Part shown: one piece after another, positions 1 through 6,987 of the stretch
Layout of the letters: the number at the start of each line of letters is the position of its first letter
How positions within the stretch are numbered: the first letter of the stretch is position 1
DNA from: Thermacetogenium sp. UBA4966
GTDB lineage: Bacteria > Bacillota > DSM-12270 > Thermacetogeniales > Thermacetogeniaceae
Length of the DNA stretch: 16,616 nt
Reading direction: 5' to 3'
Assembly (NCBI GenBank): GCA_002397275.1
Contig: DHAA01000083.1
Coordinates: 1-16,616, forward strand
Notes under the pieces: model-generated
Database searches by the model: none
What the model was told of the DNA's origin: nothing
Seen by the model: the letters and a program-made list of their open reading frames with translations, nothing else
Program-made: the position numbers and the translations under genes

Positions 1-35
1 GGCGGCATGGTTGTCTATTATGGAAAAAAGTATGG

Positions 36-64
36 TTGTTTTTGGTATCAGGACATACTAAAAT
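36..64 (+). promoter_or_regulatory. Candidate sigma-A promoter for rnr
   Basis: TTGTTT (36-41) and TAAAAT (59-64) are separated by 17 bp. The -10 matches consensus at 5 of 6 positions and the -35 at 3 of 6. Transcription would start near 71, leaving a very short leader before the rnr ribosome binding site. An alternative pair, TTGGTA (42-47) and TATAAC (66-71) with 18 bp spacing, would start inside the binding site and is less likely. In many Firmicutes rnr is cotranscribed from an upstream secG; that side is outside the window. Confidence 0.3.
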
Positions 65-87
65 GTATAACAAAGTGAGGTATGAGC

Positions 88-2274
88 ATGGATAAAAAAC
101 TGAGTAAAGAGAAGAAAGAGAAGAAAGGGAAGAAGATAGAGAAAGAGAGCTCCGCGGGGAGCGCCGTCACCTTGGAGAACGCCATATTGTCCTGTTTGCA
201 GTCTGCAGGGAAACCCTTGACTCTCGCCGAACTGGCCGCACACGTAAAGCACGGGCAGAGGCCTTTGGAACAACTGCTGCGGGAGATGGAGACCAAGGGG
301 CGGATCATCAGGACGCGCAAGAACAGGTATGGCATACCGGAGAAGATGAATCTTTTTGTGGGAACTATACAGGGGCACCCCAAGGGTTATGCCTTTCTGC
401 TCCCTGATCTGAAAAGGGAAGATATTTTTATTGCCAGGGAAAACCTTGGCGGGGCGATGCACAACGACAGGGTGGTGGTGCGGCCTTTAGGGACCGGCGC
501 TCATGGCCGGCGCGCCGAAGGGGAAGTGATCAGGGTCCTGGAGAGGGCTAACGCTACGGTGGTAGGTGTCTTTGATGAGACCAACCGGCAGTTTGGTTTC
601 GTTATACCTGATGAAAAAAGGCTGGGCATGGATGTTTTTGTACCCCGCGCCCGGGCTAAAGGCGCTTGTACGGGGGAAAAAGTGGTGGTTGAGATCACTT
701 CCTGGCCCGGGGAACGGAGAAACCCGGAGGGAAAGATAATCGAGCGCTTTGGCCTCGCCGGCGACCCGGGGGTGGATATCCTTTCTATCATTAAAAAGCA
801 TGGTCTTCCGGAGGAGTTTCCGCGGCGGGCGGTCAAAGAAGCGGCGGGGATCCCTCTCACAGTGCCGCCGGATGATCAGGACGGCCGCTGGGATCTGAGA
901 GATCTGCCCATGATCACCATCGACGGCGAGGATGCCAGGGATCTTGATGATGCTGTTTCGCTGGAGATGACTGATGACGGCGTCTATCGTCTAGGGGTGC
1001 ATATCGCGGATGTTTCTTTCTATGTCAAAGAGAACAGTGAACTGGATAAAGAGGCCCTTGCGCGAGGTACCAGCGTTTATCTGGTCGATCGGGTGATCCC
1101 TATGCTTCCCACCAGGCTTTCCAACGGCATCTGCAGCCTTAACGCCGGGGAGGATCGGCTGGCCCTCACCGTATTTATGGAGATCAATGATGAAGGGAAC
1201 GTCATCCGCTATGAGGTTGGCCCCGCGGTAATCCGGGTGAATGAGAGGATGACTTATACAAGCGTGCGCCGTATTCTGGAAGATAACGACCCGGAGCTAG
1301 GCCAGCGCTATGCGGATTTTGTTTTGACCCTGCAGAAGATGCGGGACCTCTGCCTTATTCTGCGCAGGAGGCGCAGAATAAGGGGCGCCCTGGATTTCGA
1401 TTTTCCTGAGAGCAAGGTAAAATTAGACGAGGAGGGGCGCCCGGTTGATGTGCTGCTCATGGAGCGTTCCGTTGCCGAACAGCTTATCGAAGAGTTTATG
1501 CTGATCGCTAATGAAACTATAGCTCGTCACCTTTCACAGAAGGAAGCGCCTTTTCTGTATAGAGTGCATGAGGAGCCTAAACCCGACAAATTGGAATCTC
1601 TTAATGAATTTCTGCATGGTTTTGGTTTTCATATCCCGGCAGGGAAGGGCGTGCACCCGCGCTTCTTTCAGGAGATCCTGCACAAGGTGGAGGGGCGCCC
1701 TGAGCAATTAGTGGTGCATACGGTGATGCTGCGTTCTCTGCAGCATGCCCGCTATGCCCCGCAGCCGCTAGGACATTTCGGGCTGGCTGTACAGTATTAT
1801 ACTCATTTCACTTCACCGATTCGCCGTTATTCGGATCTGATCACACACAGGGTGCTTTGGGATCTGCTGGCACACGGCCGCATTCATCCTAAACGGCGCA
1901 AAAAGCTGGAGGAACTGATGCCGCTTTATGCCCAGCAGACCTCGGAGCGGGAGTTGCTCGCCGAAGAAGCGGAGCGGGAGACCGTGGATCTGAAGCAGGT
2001 GGAGTATATGAGAGGCTTTTTGGGAGAAATTTTTGAGGCCATTATCGTCAGCATTACCAACTTCGGCATGTTTACGGCTCTGCCTAACGGGATCGAGGGG
2101 TTGGTGCATGTCTCTACCATGACCGACGACTACTATCTGTTTGATGAAAAAAACTATACGCTTACAGGCGAGCATACAGGCAAAGTTTACAGGATAGGCG
2201 AACAGGCGAGGGTTCGGCTGGTGCGGGCCAATCTGGAGGACAGGGAGATCGATTTCGAATTGGTGGCGAAGTAG
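88..2274 (+). CDS. rnr: Ribonuclease R (3'-5' exoribonuclease)
   Basis: This is a hydrolytic, processive 3'-5' exoribonuclease of the RNB family. It degrades structured RNA in the cytoplasm and works with SmpB and tmRNA on defective messages. Residue numbers count from ATG 82. Domains in order: a winged helix (about 30-90), two cold-shock/OB domains (about 90-225), the RNB catalytic domain (about 265-600), and a C-terminal S1 domain (about 640-725, starting at GEIFEAIIVSITNFGMF). The four catalytic Asp are D281, D287, D289 and D290 in IDGEDARDLDDA. The motif HFTSPIRRYSDL is also present. ATG 88 is preferred over ATG 82 because GAGGT (77-81) sits 6 nt before 88 but directly abuts 82. The protein lacks the long basic C-terminal tail of the E. 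coli enzyme; instead residues 5-22 are almost all Lys and Glu. smpB follows 66 bp downstream, the usual Firmicutes order. Confidence 0.97.
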   Translation: MDKKLSKEKKEKKGKKIEKESSAGSAVTLENAILSCLQSAGKPLTLAELAAHVKHGQRPLEQLLREMETKGRIIRTRKNRYGIPEKMNLFVGTIQGHPKGYAFLLPDLKREDIFIARENLGGAMHNDRVVVRPLGTGAHGRRAEGEVIRVLERANATVVGVFDETNRQFGFVIPDEKRLGMDVFVPRARAKGACTGEKVVVEITSWPGERRNPEGKIIERFGLAGDPGVDILSIIKKHGLPEEFPRRAVKEAAGIPLTVPPDDQDGRWDLRDLPMITIDGEDARDLDDAVSLEMTDDGVYRLGVHIADVSFYVKENSELDKEALARGTSVYLVDRVIPMLPTRLSNGICSLNAGEDRLALTVFMEINDEGNVIRYEVGPAVIRVNERMTYTSVRRILEDNDPELGQRYADFVLTLQKMRDLCLILRRRRRIRGALDFDFPESKVKLDEEGRPVDVLLMERSVAEQLIEEFMLIANETIARHLSQKEAPFLYRVHEEPKPDKLESLNEFLHGFGFHIPAGKGVHPRFFQEILHKVEGRPEQLVVHTVMLRSLQHARYAPQPLGHFGLAVQYYTHFTSPIRRYSDLITHRVLWDLLAHGRIHPKRRKKLEELMPLYAQQTSERELLAEEAERETVDLKQVEYMRGFLGEIFEAIIVSITNFGMFTALPNGIEGLVHVSTMTDDYYLFDEKNYTLTGEHTGKVYRIGEQARVRLVRANLEDREIDFELVAK

Positions 2275-2325
2275 TGGTTGGTGGTTAGTGGTTAGATGGA
2301 GAATTCTAACGACTAAATGGTGGTT
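2272..2325 (+). repeat. Short GTGGTT repeat cluster between rnr and smpB
   Basis: GTGGTT occurs at 2274-2279, 2281-2286 and 2288-2293, exactly 7 nt apart, beginning at the rnr stop codon. A fourth copy lies at 2320-2325 just before the smpB ribosome binding site. The array is low-complexity and purine/T-rich. It could be slippage-derived and has no obvious hairpin. Its function is unknown. Confidence 0.6.
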
Positions 2326-2340
2326 GGAGGTGAATGAAGG

Positions 2341-2820
2341 ATGAAAGGCCATGATCAAGAGCATGTTAAGGTGGCTGCTGAAAACAGAAAGGCGCGCCAC
2401 GACTATTTTATAGATGAAACCTATGAGGCCGGTATCGCGCTGACCGGAACAGAGGTAAAATCGATCCGCTCCGGCAGGGCCAGTCTGCGGGACAGCTACG
2501 CCGAGGTGCTGGGCGGGGAGGCGTTTTTAAACAACATGCACATCTCTCCCTATGAGAAGGGGAGCTGCTTCAACCACGACCCTAAGCGCCGGCGCCGGCT
2601 TCTGCTGCACAAGCGGGAGATCAAAAGGCTGTTGGGGATGACTACTCAGAAGGGATATACTCTCATCCCGCTGCGGCTGTATTTTAAAAAGGGAAAGGTG
2701 AAAGTGGAAATAGGTCTGGCCAGGGGGAAAAAGCTATATGACAAGCGCCGGGATCTAGCCCGGCGGGACGCCCAGCGTGAGATCGCCAGGGCGTTGGCCG
2801 GCAGGCAGCGGGAAGGATAA
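2341..2820 (+). CDS. smpB: SsrA-binding protein SmpB
   Basis: SmpB binds tmRNA and delivers it to stalled ribosomes in trans-translation. The 159 residues match the usual length of about 150-160. Recognisable blocks are ENRKARHDYFIDETYEAGI, which opens the beta-barrel; LTGTEVKSIRSGRASLRDSY; PYEKGSCFNHDPKRRRRLLL; and the C-terminal KKLYDKRRDLARRDAQREI, the basic helix that enters the mRNA channel. The start is set by GGAGGTGA at 2326-2333, 7 nt upstream of ATG 2341. The gene lies downstream of rnr on the same strand and is probably cotranscribed, which fits because RNase R clears messages released by trans-translation. It converges with the regulator gene with only 9 bp between stop codons. 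The ssrA (tmRNA) gene is not in this window. Confidence 0.98.
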   Translation: MKGHDQEHVKVAAENRKARHDYFIDETYEAGIALTGTEVKSIRSGRASLRDSYAEVLGGEAFLNNMHISPYEKGSCFNHDPKRRRRLLLHKREIKRLLGMTTQKGYTLIPLRLYFKKGKVKVEIGLARGKKLYDKRRDLARRDAQREIARALAGRQREG

Positions 2821-2825
2821 CCGAT

Positions 2826-2844
2826 AAGATCAGATGGTGATCTT
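2826..2844. other. Small inverted repeat at the convergent gene junction
   Basis: AAGATCA (2826-2832) and TGATCTT (2838-2844) form a perfect 7-bp stem with a 5-nt loop. It covers the last codons of the minus-strand regulator and lies 5 nt after the smpB stop. No T-run follows on either strand, so it is at best a weak bidirectional stop signal. No better terminator is visible at this junction. Confidence 0.3.
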
Positions 2845-4812
2845 CAGCCGCCGCAGCTTGCGATAAAGGGTAGGGCGGGAAATATACAGGTTCTTGGCTG
2901 TTTTGCTGATGTTTCCCTTGTTTTCCAGCAGCAGGGAAACAATCTCCTGGCGCTCTTTCTCCGCCAGGATTTCTTTGATCTTTTTCCTTTCGTTTCCTGC
3001 CGCAGAGCCCTCTTTTCTTTCCGGATGGAGAGCGGCGGGGGGGGAGAGGATATCTCTGGGGATCTGCTCCATGCCGATGGCCCCGTCTGTGGCCAGGTTG
3101 ACCATTCTTTCAATAATATTTTGGAATTCACGCATATTGCCCGGCCAGTGATACTGCTGCAGGCAAGGGATGATCGCCGGATCGACATAGGTGATCTTAA
3201 TGCCCAGCTTGCGGCTGGTTTCCTTGAGGAAGTGGTCGAAGATCAGCGGGATGTCCTCCTGGCGTTCGCGCAGCGGCGGGAGTTTGATCGAGATAACGTT
3301 AAGCCTGTAGTAGAGATCCTGACGGAAATTGCCCCGGGCCACTTCCAGCTGCAGGTCGTGATTGGTTGCGCAGATGATGCGCACATCCACCACGATAACC
3401 TTGCTGCCTCCGATGCGGGTGATCTGCTTATCCTGCAGAACCCGCAGCAGAGCGACCTGCTGCTCGAGAGGCATATCCCCGATCTCGTCAAGGAAGAGGG
3501 TACCGCCTGAGGCCAGTTCAAACTTTCCTGTTCTCCCCCCCCGCTGCGCGCCGGTAAACGCTCCCTCCTCATAGCCGAACAGTTCGCTGCCGATCAGATC
3601 CCTGGGTATGGCGCCGCAGTTTACGGCGATGAAGGGTCCGTCACGGCGAGGGCTTTTGCTGTGGATGGCTTGAGCAAAAACCTCTTTACCGGTGCCGCTT
3701 TCTCCGGAGAGCAGCACGCTGCTGTTGCTGTCCGCTGCTCGGGAAGCGATGTGTACGGCTTTCAGAAGGTGAGGGCTGTTACCTATAATATCCTGGAAGC
3801 TGAAGGCGGCTTGCGCGCCGCTGAAGCGGTTGACGAGTTTCTTAATTTTTTTAATGGGATTAAGAAAGATAACGCCGCCGGTAACATCACCCAGTTCGTT
3901 TTTGATCGGTTTTCCTGTGGAAAGGAAATACTCCGTATGGTCGCCTGCGGTGACGGTTACCTCTTTATCAAAATAGGGCTCCCCCCGGCGGAGCATACGG
4001 TCTATGACCGGCGCCTTGTCGAGCAGGGCTTCGATTACACTTTTATTTAATCCCTGGGCGTTATTTTTTACGAATCTTTTAGCTACAGGGTTAGCCTGCT
4101 TCACTCTGCCGTTTTTGTCGACGACGATTACTCCGTCGGAAACAGTGAGGAAGATATTCCTCAGCTGGTTGTTAAGCAGGACAAGGTTCCTGTTCTGTTT
4201 TTTGACCATTATTTCGTACTCGATGGCCTCCACCGCGGCGACGACCATACCCAGGGTATGCAGGTGCGTTCTGGATGAAGGGCCCGACATCTGCAAAGCC
4301 CCGATCACATTTTTTTCATCGAAAATAGGCGCCGCTGAACAGGTCCAGGACTGCACTTGTTTGCAGTAGTGCTCAGCCCCTGAAACTTGGATCGGTTTAT
4401 TGATAGCCAGAGCGGTACCCAGTCCGTTTGTGCCGGTCGCTTCTTCAGCCCAGCCGGCGCCCTTGATTAAATTTAGCCTGGTGGCGTTGGACAGTGTGTC
4501 GCTGTCGCCCATTATTTCCATAATGAATCCTCGTTCGTCGGAGAGGATGACCATAAAACCGGAACCCGCGACAAACTTGTAAAGATTAGTCATGAAGGTC
4601 CTGGCAATGTCGATCAGGCCGCGGTGCTGCTCCAGCAGTTCCTCCAGCTCGCCGCTGTTCAGCACAGAGCGGCTGATACCGAGGGAGGGATCGACGCCGG
4701 CTTTTTTGGAGCGCAGCCAGGAAGCGGCGATTTCAGGCCGTATTACTTGATTGTTGATAGCGCCGCTGTGAATAAACTCTAACCACGCCGCCGCTATAGC
4801 GTCGCTTTTCAT
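2830..4812 (-). CDS. AcoR-type sigma-54-dependent transcriptional activator
   Basis: A one-component enhancer-binding activator of sigma-54 RNA polymerase. From the chosen start (660 aa) it has an AcoR-like N-terminal segment, a GAF domain (about 70-200), a PAS domain (about 215-320) and an AAA+ domain (about 340-570). The AAA+ domain shows Walker A GESGTGKE (370-377), the sigma-54 contact loop GAFTGA (417-422) and Walker B GTLFLDE (437-443). A Fis-type helix-turn-helix occupies the C-terminus (about 622-660). There is no receiver domain, so a ligand of GAF/PAS probably controls it. ATG 4812 is chosen because AGGAGG (complement of 4821-4826) sits 8 nt upstream; an in-frame ATG at 4914 lacks such a site. 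It is divergent from the aldehyde dehydrogenase, whose promoter is a -24/-12 element, so that gene is the likely target. The ligand (acetoin, an aldehyde or an alcohol) cannot be told from sequence. Confidence 0.9.
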   Translation of the reverse strand: MKSDAIAAAWLEFIHSGAINNQVIRPEIAASWLRSKKAGVDPSLGISRSVLNSGELEELLEQHRGLIDIARTFMTNLYKFVAGSGFMVILSDERGFIMEIMGDSDTLSNATRLNLIKGAGWAEEATGTNGLGTALAINKPIQVSGAEHYCKQVQSWTCSAAPIFDEKNVIGALQMSGPSSRTHLHTLGMVVAAVEAIEYEIMVKKQNRNLVLLNNQLRNIFLTVSDGVIVVDKNGRVKQANPVAKRFVKNNAQGLNKSVIEALLDKAPVIDRMLRRGEPYFDKEVTVTAGDHTEYFLSTGKPIKNELGDVTGGVIFLNPIKKIKKLVNRFSGAQAAFSFQDIIGNSPHLLKAVHIASRAADSNSSVLLSGESGTGKEVFAQAIHSKSPRRDGPFIAVNCGAIPRDLIGSELFGYEEGAFTGAQRGGRTGKFELASGGTLFLDEIGDMPLEQQVALLRVLQDKQITRIGGSKVIVVDVRIICATNHDLQLEVARGNFRQDLYYRLNVISIKLPPLRERQEDIPLIFDHFLKETSRKLGIKITYVDPAIIPCLQQYHWPGNMREFQNIIERMVNLATDGAIGMEQIPRDILSPPAALHPERKEGSAAGNERKKIKEILAEKERQEIVSLLLENKGNISKTAKNLYISRPTLYRKLRRLKITI

Positions 4813-4928
4813 TGATACAGCCTCCTTTTGCAAAAGCCATACCGCCTCCTTACAAGAATTTTCCTCACGGTCATTTTTGATGCTCAATGGTCCTATTCGA
4901 CATCTTGTTAGCATTTCCTGCCCGGTTC

Positions 4929-4978
4929 GTGTAATAAAGTGTAATCATAACTTTACACTTATGATTCAACCATTTACA
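4929..4978. promoter_or_regulatory. Candidate enhancer (UAS) for the AcoR-like activator
   Basis: GTGTAA occurs at 4929-4934 and 4939-4944, exactly 10 bp apart. The reverse complement TTACAC lies at 4953-4958. TTTACA occurs at 4952-4957 and 4973-4978, 21 bp apart. AAGTGTAA (4937-4944) pairs with TTACACTT (4953-4960), and AATCATAA (4943-4950) pairs with TTATGATT (4959-4966); both are perfect 8-bp dyads with 8-bp spacers. The cluster ends about 87 bp upstream of the -24 element, a normal distance for a sigma-54 activator site. It also lies 120-170 bp upstream of the regulator's own start, so it could serve in autoregulation. That AcoR-like protein binds here is inference. Confidence 0.55.
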
Positions 4979-5064
4979 AAAGTGAACAAGCGTATCTTGC
5001 TTGCCATTTCCGATTTTTGGCGTCAGAGCAACCTTTAGATGGCAGCCGGCCTCTTAGTAGCGGC

Positions 5065-5080
5065 TGGCACGAATATTGCA
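5065..5080 (+). promoter_or_regulatory. Sigma-54 (-24/-12) promoter of the aldehyde dehydrogenase
   Basis: TGGCACGAATATTGCA matches the sigma-54 consensus TGGCACG-N4-TTGC at every fixed position. The invariant GG is at 5066-5067 and the GC at 5078-5079, with the required 10 bp between them. Transcription should start near 5091. A sigma-54 activator gene is divergent and a phased dyad cluster lies upstream, so all three parts of a sigma-54 control unit are present. Confidence 0.9.
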
Positions 5081-5090
5081 TCTTAAATAT

Positions 5091-5294
5091 ATATGTACAA
5101 GCTGAAAAATTTAAAGCATGATTCAATGCTGTCTGAACGACGGCAGGTCGTCCCTCAAAGGGTTTATGTGGCGTTTATATTGTCAAAAGCATTTGACCGA
5201 CGGGGGTGGTACAAGGGGTCTCACAGATGAAGTGGTCGATCAGGCGATGGGCAAGTGTGTTAAGACAATCTAAATAATTCAAGGAGGGAACAAA
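5091..5294 (+). other. Long 5' leader of the aldehyde dehydrogenase mRNA
   Basis: About 200 nt separate the predicted start site from the coding region. Only small helices are visible: AGCAT/ATGCT near 5116-5131, ACGAC/GTCGT near 5137-5151, and CCCT/AGGG around 5152-5162. No known riboswitch is recognised and no terminator hairpin precedes the gene. Most of the leader is spanned by the small ORF at 5118-5273. The strong AAGGAGG at 5281-5287 belongs to the dehydrogenase. Confidence 0.4.
5118..5273 (+). CDS. Possible 51-residue leader ORF, unrecognised
   Basis: An uninterrupted reading frame of 52 codons (ATG to TAA) fills most of the leader of the aldehyde dehydrogenase message. It ends 7 nt before that gene's ribosome binding site. 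The product begins MIQCCLND, contains YCQKHLTDGGGTRGLTDE and ends GKCVKTI, with five Cys. It resembles no family I know. No convincing ribosome binding site precedes ATG 5118; a second in-frame ATG at 5166 has AAAGGG only 3 nt upstream. It may be a leader peptide, a remnant of a lost gene or chance. Its position entirely between a predicted sigma-54 start and the next gene is the only contextual support. Confidence 0.25.
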   Translation: MIQCCLNDGRSSLKGFMWRLYCQKHLTDGGGTRGLTDEVVDQAMGKCVKTI

Positions 5295-6770
5295 ATGAAC
5301 AAACCGATGGATGATAGCTACAAAATGTATATCGGCGGGAAATGGGTGGATGCCGAGGGTGGAAAAACATTCAAAGCCTACAACCCGGCCAACGGGGAAT
5401 TTCTTGCTACCTGCGCCGACGCAGGGAAAAACGATGTTGACGCCGCGGTCAAGGCCGCCTGGAAGGCTTTCCAATCCTGGAAGAAGACCAGCCCCGCAGA
5501 GCGGGCGGCGATGCTGTTGAAGATAGCCGACCTGATCGATGAGAACACCGAGAAACTGGCTATGGTGGAAACACTGGATAACGGGAAGCCGATCCGTGAA
5601 ACAGCGGGGATCGATGTCCCTTTGAGTTCCGACCACTTCCGCTATTTTGCGGGCGCCATCAGATCTGAAGAGGGTTCTGCAGTGATGATCGACGACAACC
5701 ACATGAGCATCATCCTGCGTGAGCCGATCGGCGTTGTCGGGCAGATCATCCCCTGGAACTTCCCTCTATTAATGGGCGCCTGGAAGATCGCTCCGGCTCT
5801 GGCGGCAGGGGACTGCGTGGTCATTAAACCGTCCTCCACCACATCCTTGAGCTTGCTGGAACTGGCCAAATTGCTGGATCAGGTATTGCCTGCCGGCGTG
5901 GTTAACGTTGTTACCGGCCGCGGTTCAACGACCGGAAACTACATGCTGGAGCATCCGGGCTTCCGCAAGCTGGCTTTCACCGGTTCTACAGAGGTGGGTT
6001 ATGAAATCGCCGATGCGGCTGCCAAGAAGCTGATCCCGGCCACGCTGGAACTGGGTGGCAAATCAGCTAATATCTACTTCCCGGACTGTCCGTGGGATAA
6101 AGCGATTGAAGGCGTGCAGATGGGCATCCTCTTCAACCAGGGGCAGGTCTGCTGCGCCGGTTCCCGCGTCTTTGTCCATGAGGACATCTATGATAAGTTC
6201 CTGGCGGAATGCGTCAAGGCCTTCAATAATGTCAAGGTCGGCCTGCCTTGGGAAAAGGATACCGTGATGGGCGCTCAGATCAACGAGGGCCAGTTGAATA
6301 AAATTCTCAGTTATGTGGAAATCGGCAAGAAGGAAGGCGCAAAAGTGGCCTGCGGCGGGGCGCGTTGCACCAAAAATGGGCTGGACAAGGGCGCCTTTAT
6401 GCAGCCGACCATTCTTGCGGACGTGACCAACGATATGCGCGTCGCCCGCGAAGAGATCTTCGGGCCTGTGGTTGTCTTCATCAAGTTTAAGACCGAGGAT
6501 GAGGTTGTTAAGATGGCCAATGACAATGAGTATGGCCTTGGCGGCGCTGTTTGGACCAAGGATATCAACAGGGCGCTTCGGGTGGCCAGAGCAGTGGAAA
6601 CCGGCCGTATGTGGGTGAACAACTACAACAACCTGCCGGCGCACGCTCCCTTCGGCGGCTACAAGAAATCAGGCATCGGCCGGGAGACGCACCAGATGAT
6701 GCTCGACCTCTACACTCAGAAGAAGAATATCTTCATCAGCCTGTCGGAGGAGAAATTAGGGCTCTATTAA
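5295..6770 (+). CDS. NAD-dependent aldehyde dehydrogenase
   Basis: This enzyme oxidises an aldehyde to the carboxylic acid with reduction of NAD(P)+, as a soluble cytoplasmic oligomer. Its 491 residues are the normal family length. Visible catalytic parts are PWNF with N155, the cofactor-binding K178 in VIKPS, the FTGSTEVG turn of the Rossmann fold (228-235), general base E252 in LELGGK, nucleophile C286 in GQVCCAGSR, and EEIFGPV (386-392). The sequence resembles AcoD/acetaldehyde dehydrogenase-type enzymes, which in other bacteria are controlled by AcoR-like activators; here such an activator is divergently encoded. The start has AAGGAGG (5281-5287) 7 nt upstream. No alcohol dehydrogenase is in the window, so the aldehyde source is unknown. 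The substrate cannot be fixed from sequence; acetaldehyde is only a guess from context. Confidence 0.95.
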   Translation: MNKPMDDSYKMYIGGKWVDAEGGKTFKAYNPANGEFLATCADAGKNDVDAAVKAAWKAFQSWKKTSPAERAAMLLKIADLIDENTEKLAMVETLDNGKPIRETAGIDVPLSSDHFRYFAGAIRSEEGSAVMIDDNHMSIILREPIGVVGQIIPWNFPLLMGAWKIAPALAAGDCVVIKPSSTTSLSLLELAKLLDQVLPAGVVNVVTGRGSTTGNYMLEHPGFRKLAFTGSTEVGYEIADAAAKKLIPATLELGGKSANIYFPDCPWDKAIEGVQMGILFNQGQVCCAGSRVFVHEDIYDKFLAECVKAFNNVKVGLPWEKDTVMGAQINEGQLNKILSYVEIGKKEGAKVACGGARCTKNGLDKGAFMQPTILADVTNDMRVAREEIFGPVVVFIKFKTEDEVVKMANDNEYGLGGAVWTKDINRALRVARAVETGRMWVNNYNNLPAHAPFGGYKKSGIGRETHQMMLDLYTQKKNIFISLSEEKLGLY

Positions 6771-6812
6771 AAAGCTGCTCTCCAGCCGGTGCTTAAGTTA
6801 AGCGCAATCTCT

Positions 6813-6841
6813 TCGACAAAAATGTTATAATATATTGTCGA
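6813..6841. promoter_or_regulatory. Inverted repeat flanking a -10 element, candidate operator
   Basis: TCGACAA (6813-6819) and TTGTCGA (6835-6841) are perfect 7-bp inverted arms, 22 bp centre to centre (two helical turns). They enclose the TATAAT at 6826-6831. A dimeric repressor bound here would block polymerase. The arms do not match the usual Rex site (TTGTTAA/TTAACAA type) or the Firmicute LexA box. Confidence 0.4.
6823..6831 (+). promoter_or_regulatory. Extended -10 promoter candidate upstream of nuoE
   Basis: TGTTATAAT is a full-consensus TATAAT preceded by TGN, the extended -10 form that can work without a good -35. No clear -35 is seen at 16-18 bp. Transcription would start near 6838. 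It is the only vegetative promoter I can see for the nuoE operon. The terminator hairpin at 6870-6910 lies between it and nuoE. Confidence 0.45.
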
Positions 6842-6869
6842 TGAGATGAAAAACCTTACTTAGCAGCTT

Positions 6870-6915
6870 AAACAGGCCGGGACGGGATTTCTTCCCGCTC
6901 CGGCTTGTTTCATTT
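6870..6915 (+). terminator. Rho-independent terminator or attenuator between aldehyde dehydrogenase and nuoE
   Basis: An 18-nt left arm (6870-6887) pairs with 6893-6910 across a 5-nt loop. Two pairs are G-U and one is an A-C mismatch; the core CGGGA/TCCCG and GCCGG/CCGGC pairs are perfect. The right arm ends in TTGTTT and is followed by CATTT, a moderately U-rich tail. It most simply ends the aldehyde dehydrogenase message. It also sits about 32 nt inside any transcript from the 6823-6831 promoter, so it could attenuate the nuoE operon. Confidence 0.7.
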
Positions 6916-6918
6916 AAC

Positions 6919-6966
6919 TCCCGGCGCCGCGGTTTGCTCTTACTCTGCGGCTGAGGAGATCCGGGA
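6919..6966 (+). other. Hairpin in the nuoE leader just before the ribosome binding site
   Basis: TCCCGG (6919-6924) pairs with CCGGGA (6961-6966), and inside it GCCGC (6926-6930) pairs with GCGGC (6947-6951). The structure ends 7 nt before the AGGAGGA of nuoE. It could insulate or modulate translation or stabilise the 5' end. It matches no riboswitch I recognise. Confidence 0.3.
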
Positions 6967-6987
6967 AGAGAAGAGGAGGAATACTCC

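Noticed and set aside
2821..2829. ssrA (tmRNA) next to smpB
   Set aside because: Only 9 bp separate smpB from the convergent regulator gene, so no room exists for tmRNA here.
5201..5232. T-box-like GGGTGGTAC in the aldehyde dehydrogenase leader
   Set aside because: Only the short core is similar; there is no specifier stem, no CGCG continuation and no terminator/antiterminator pair, and the gene is not amino-acid related.
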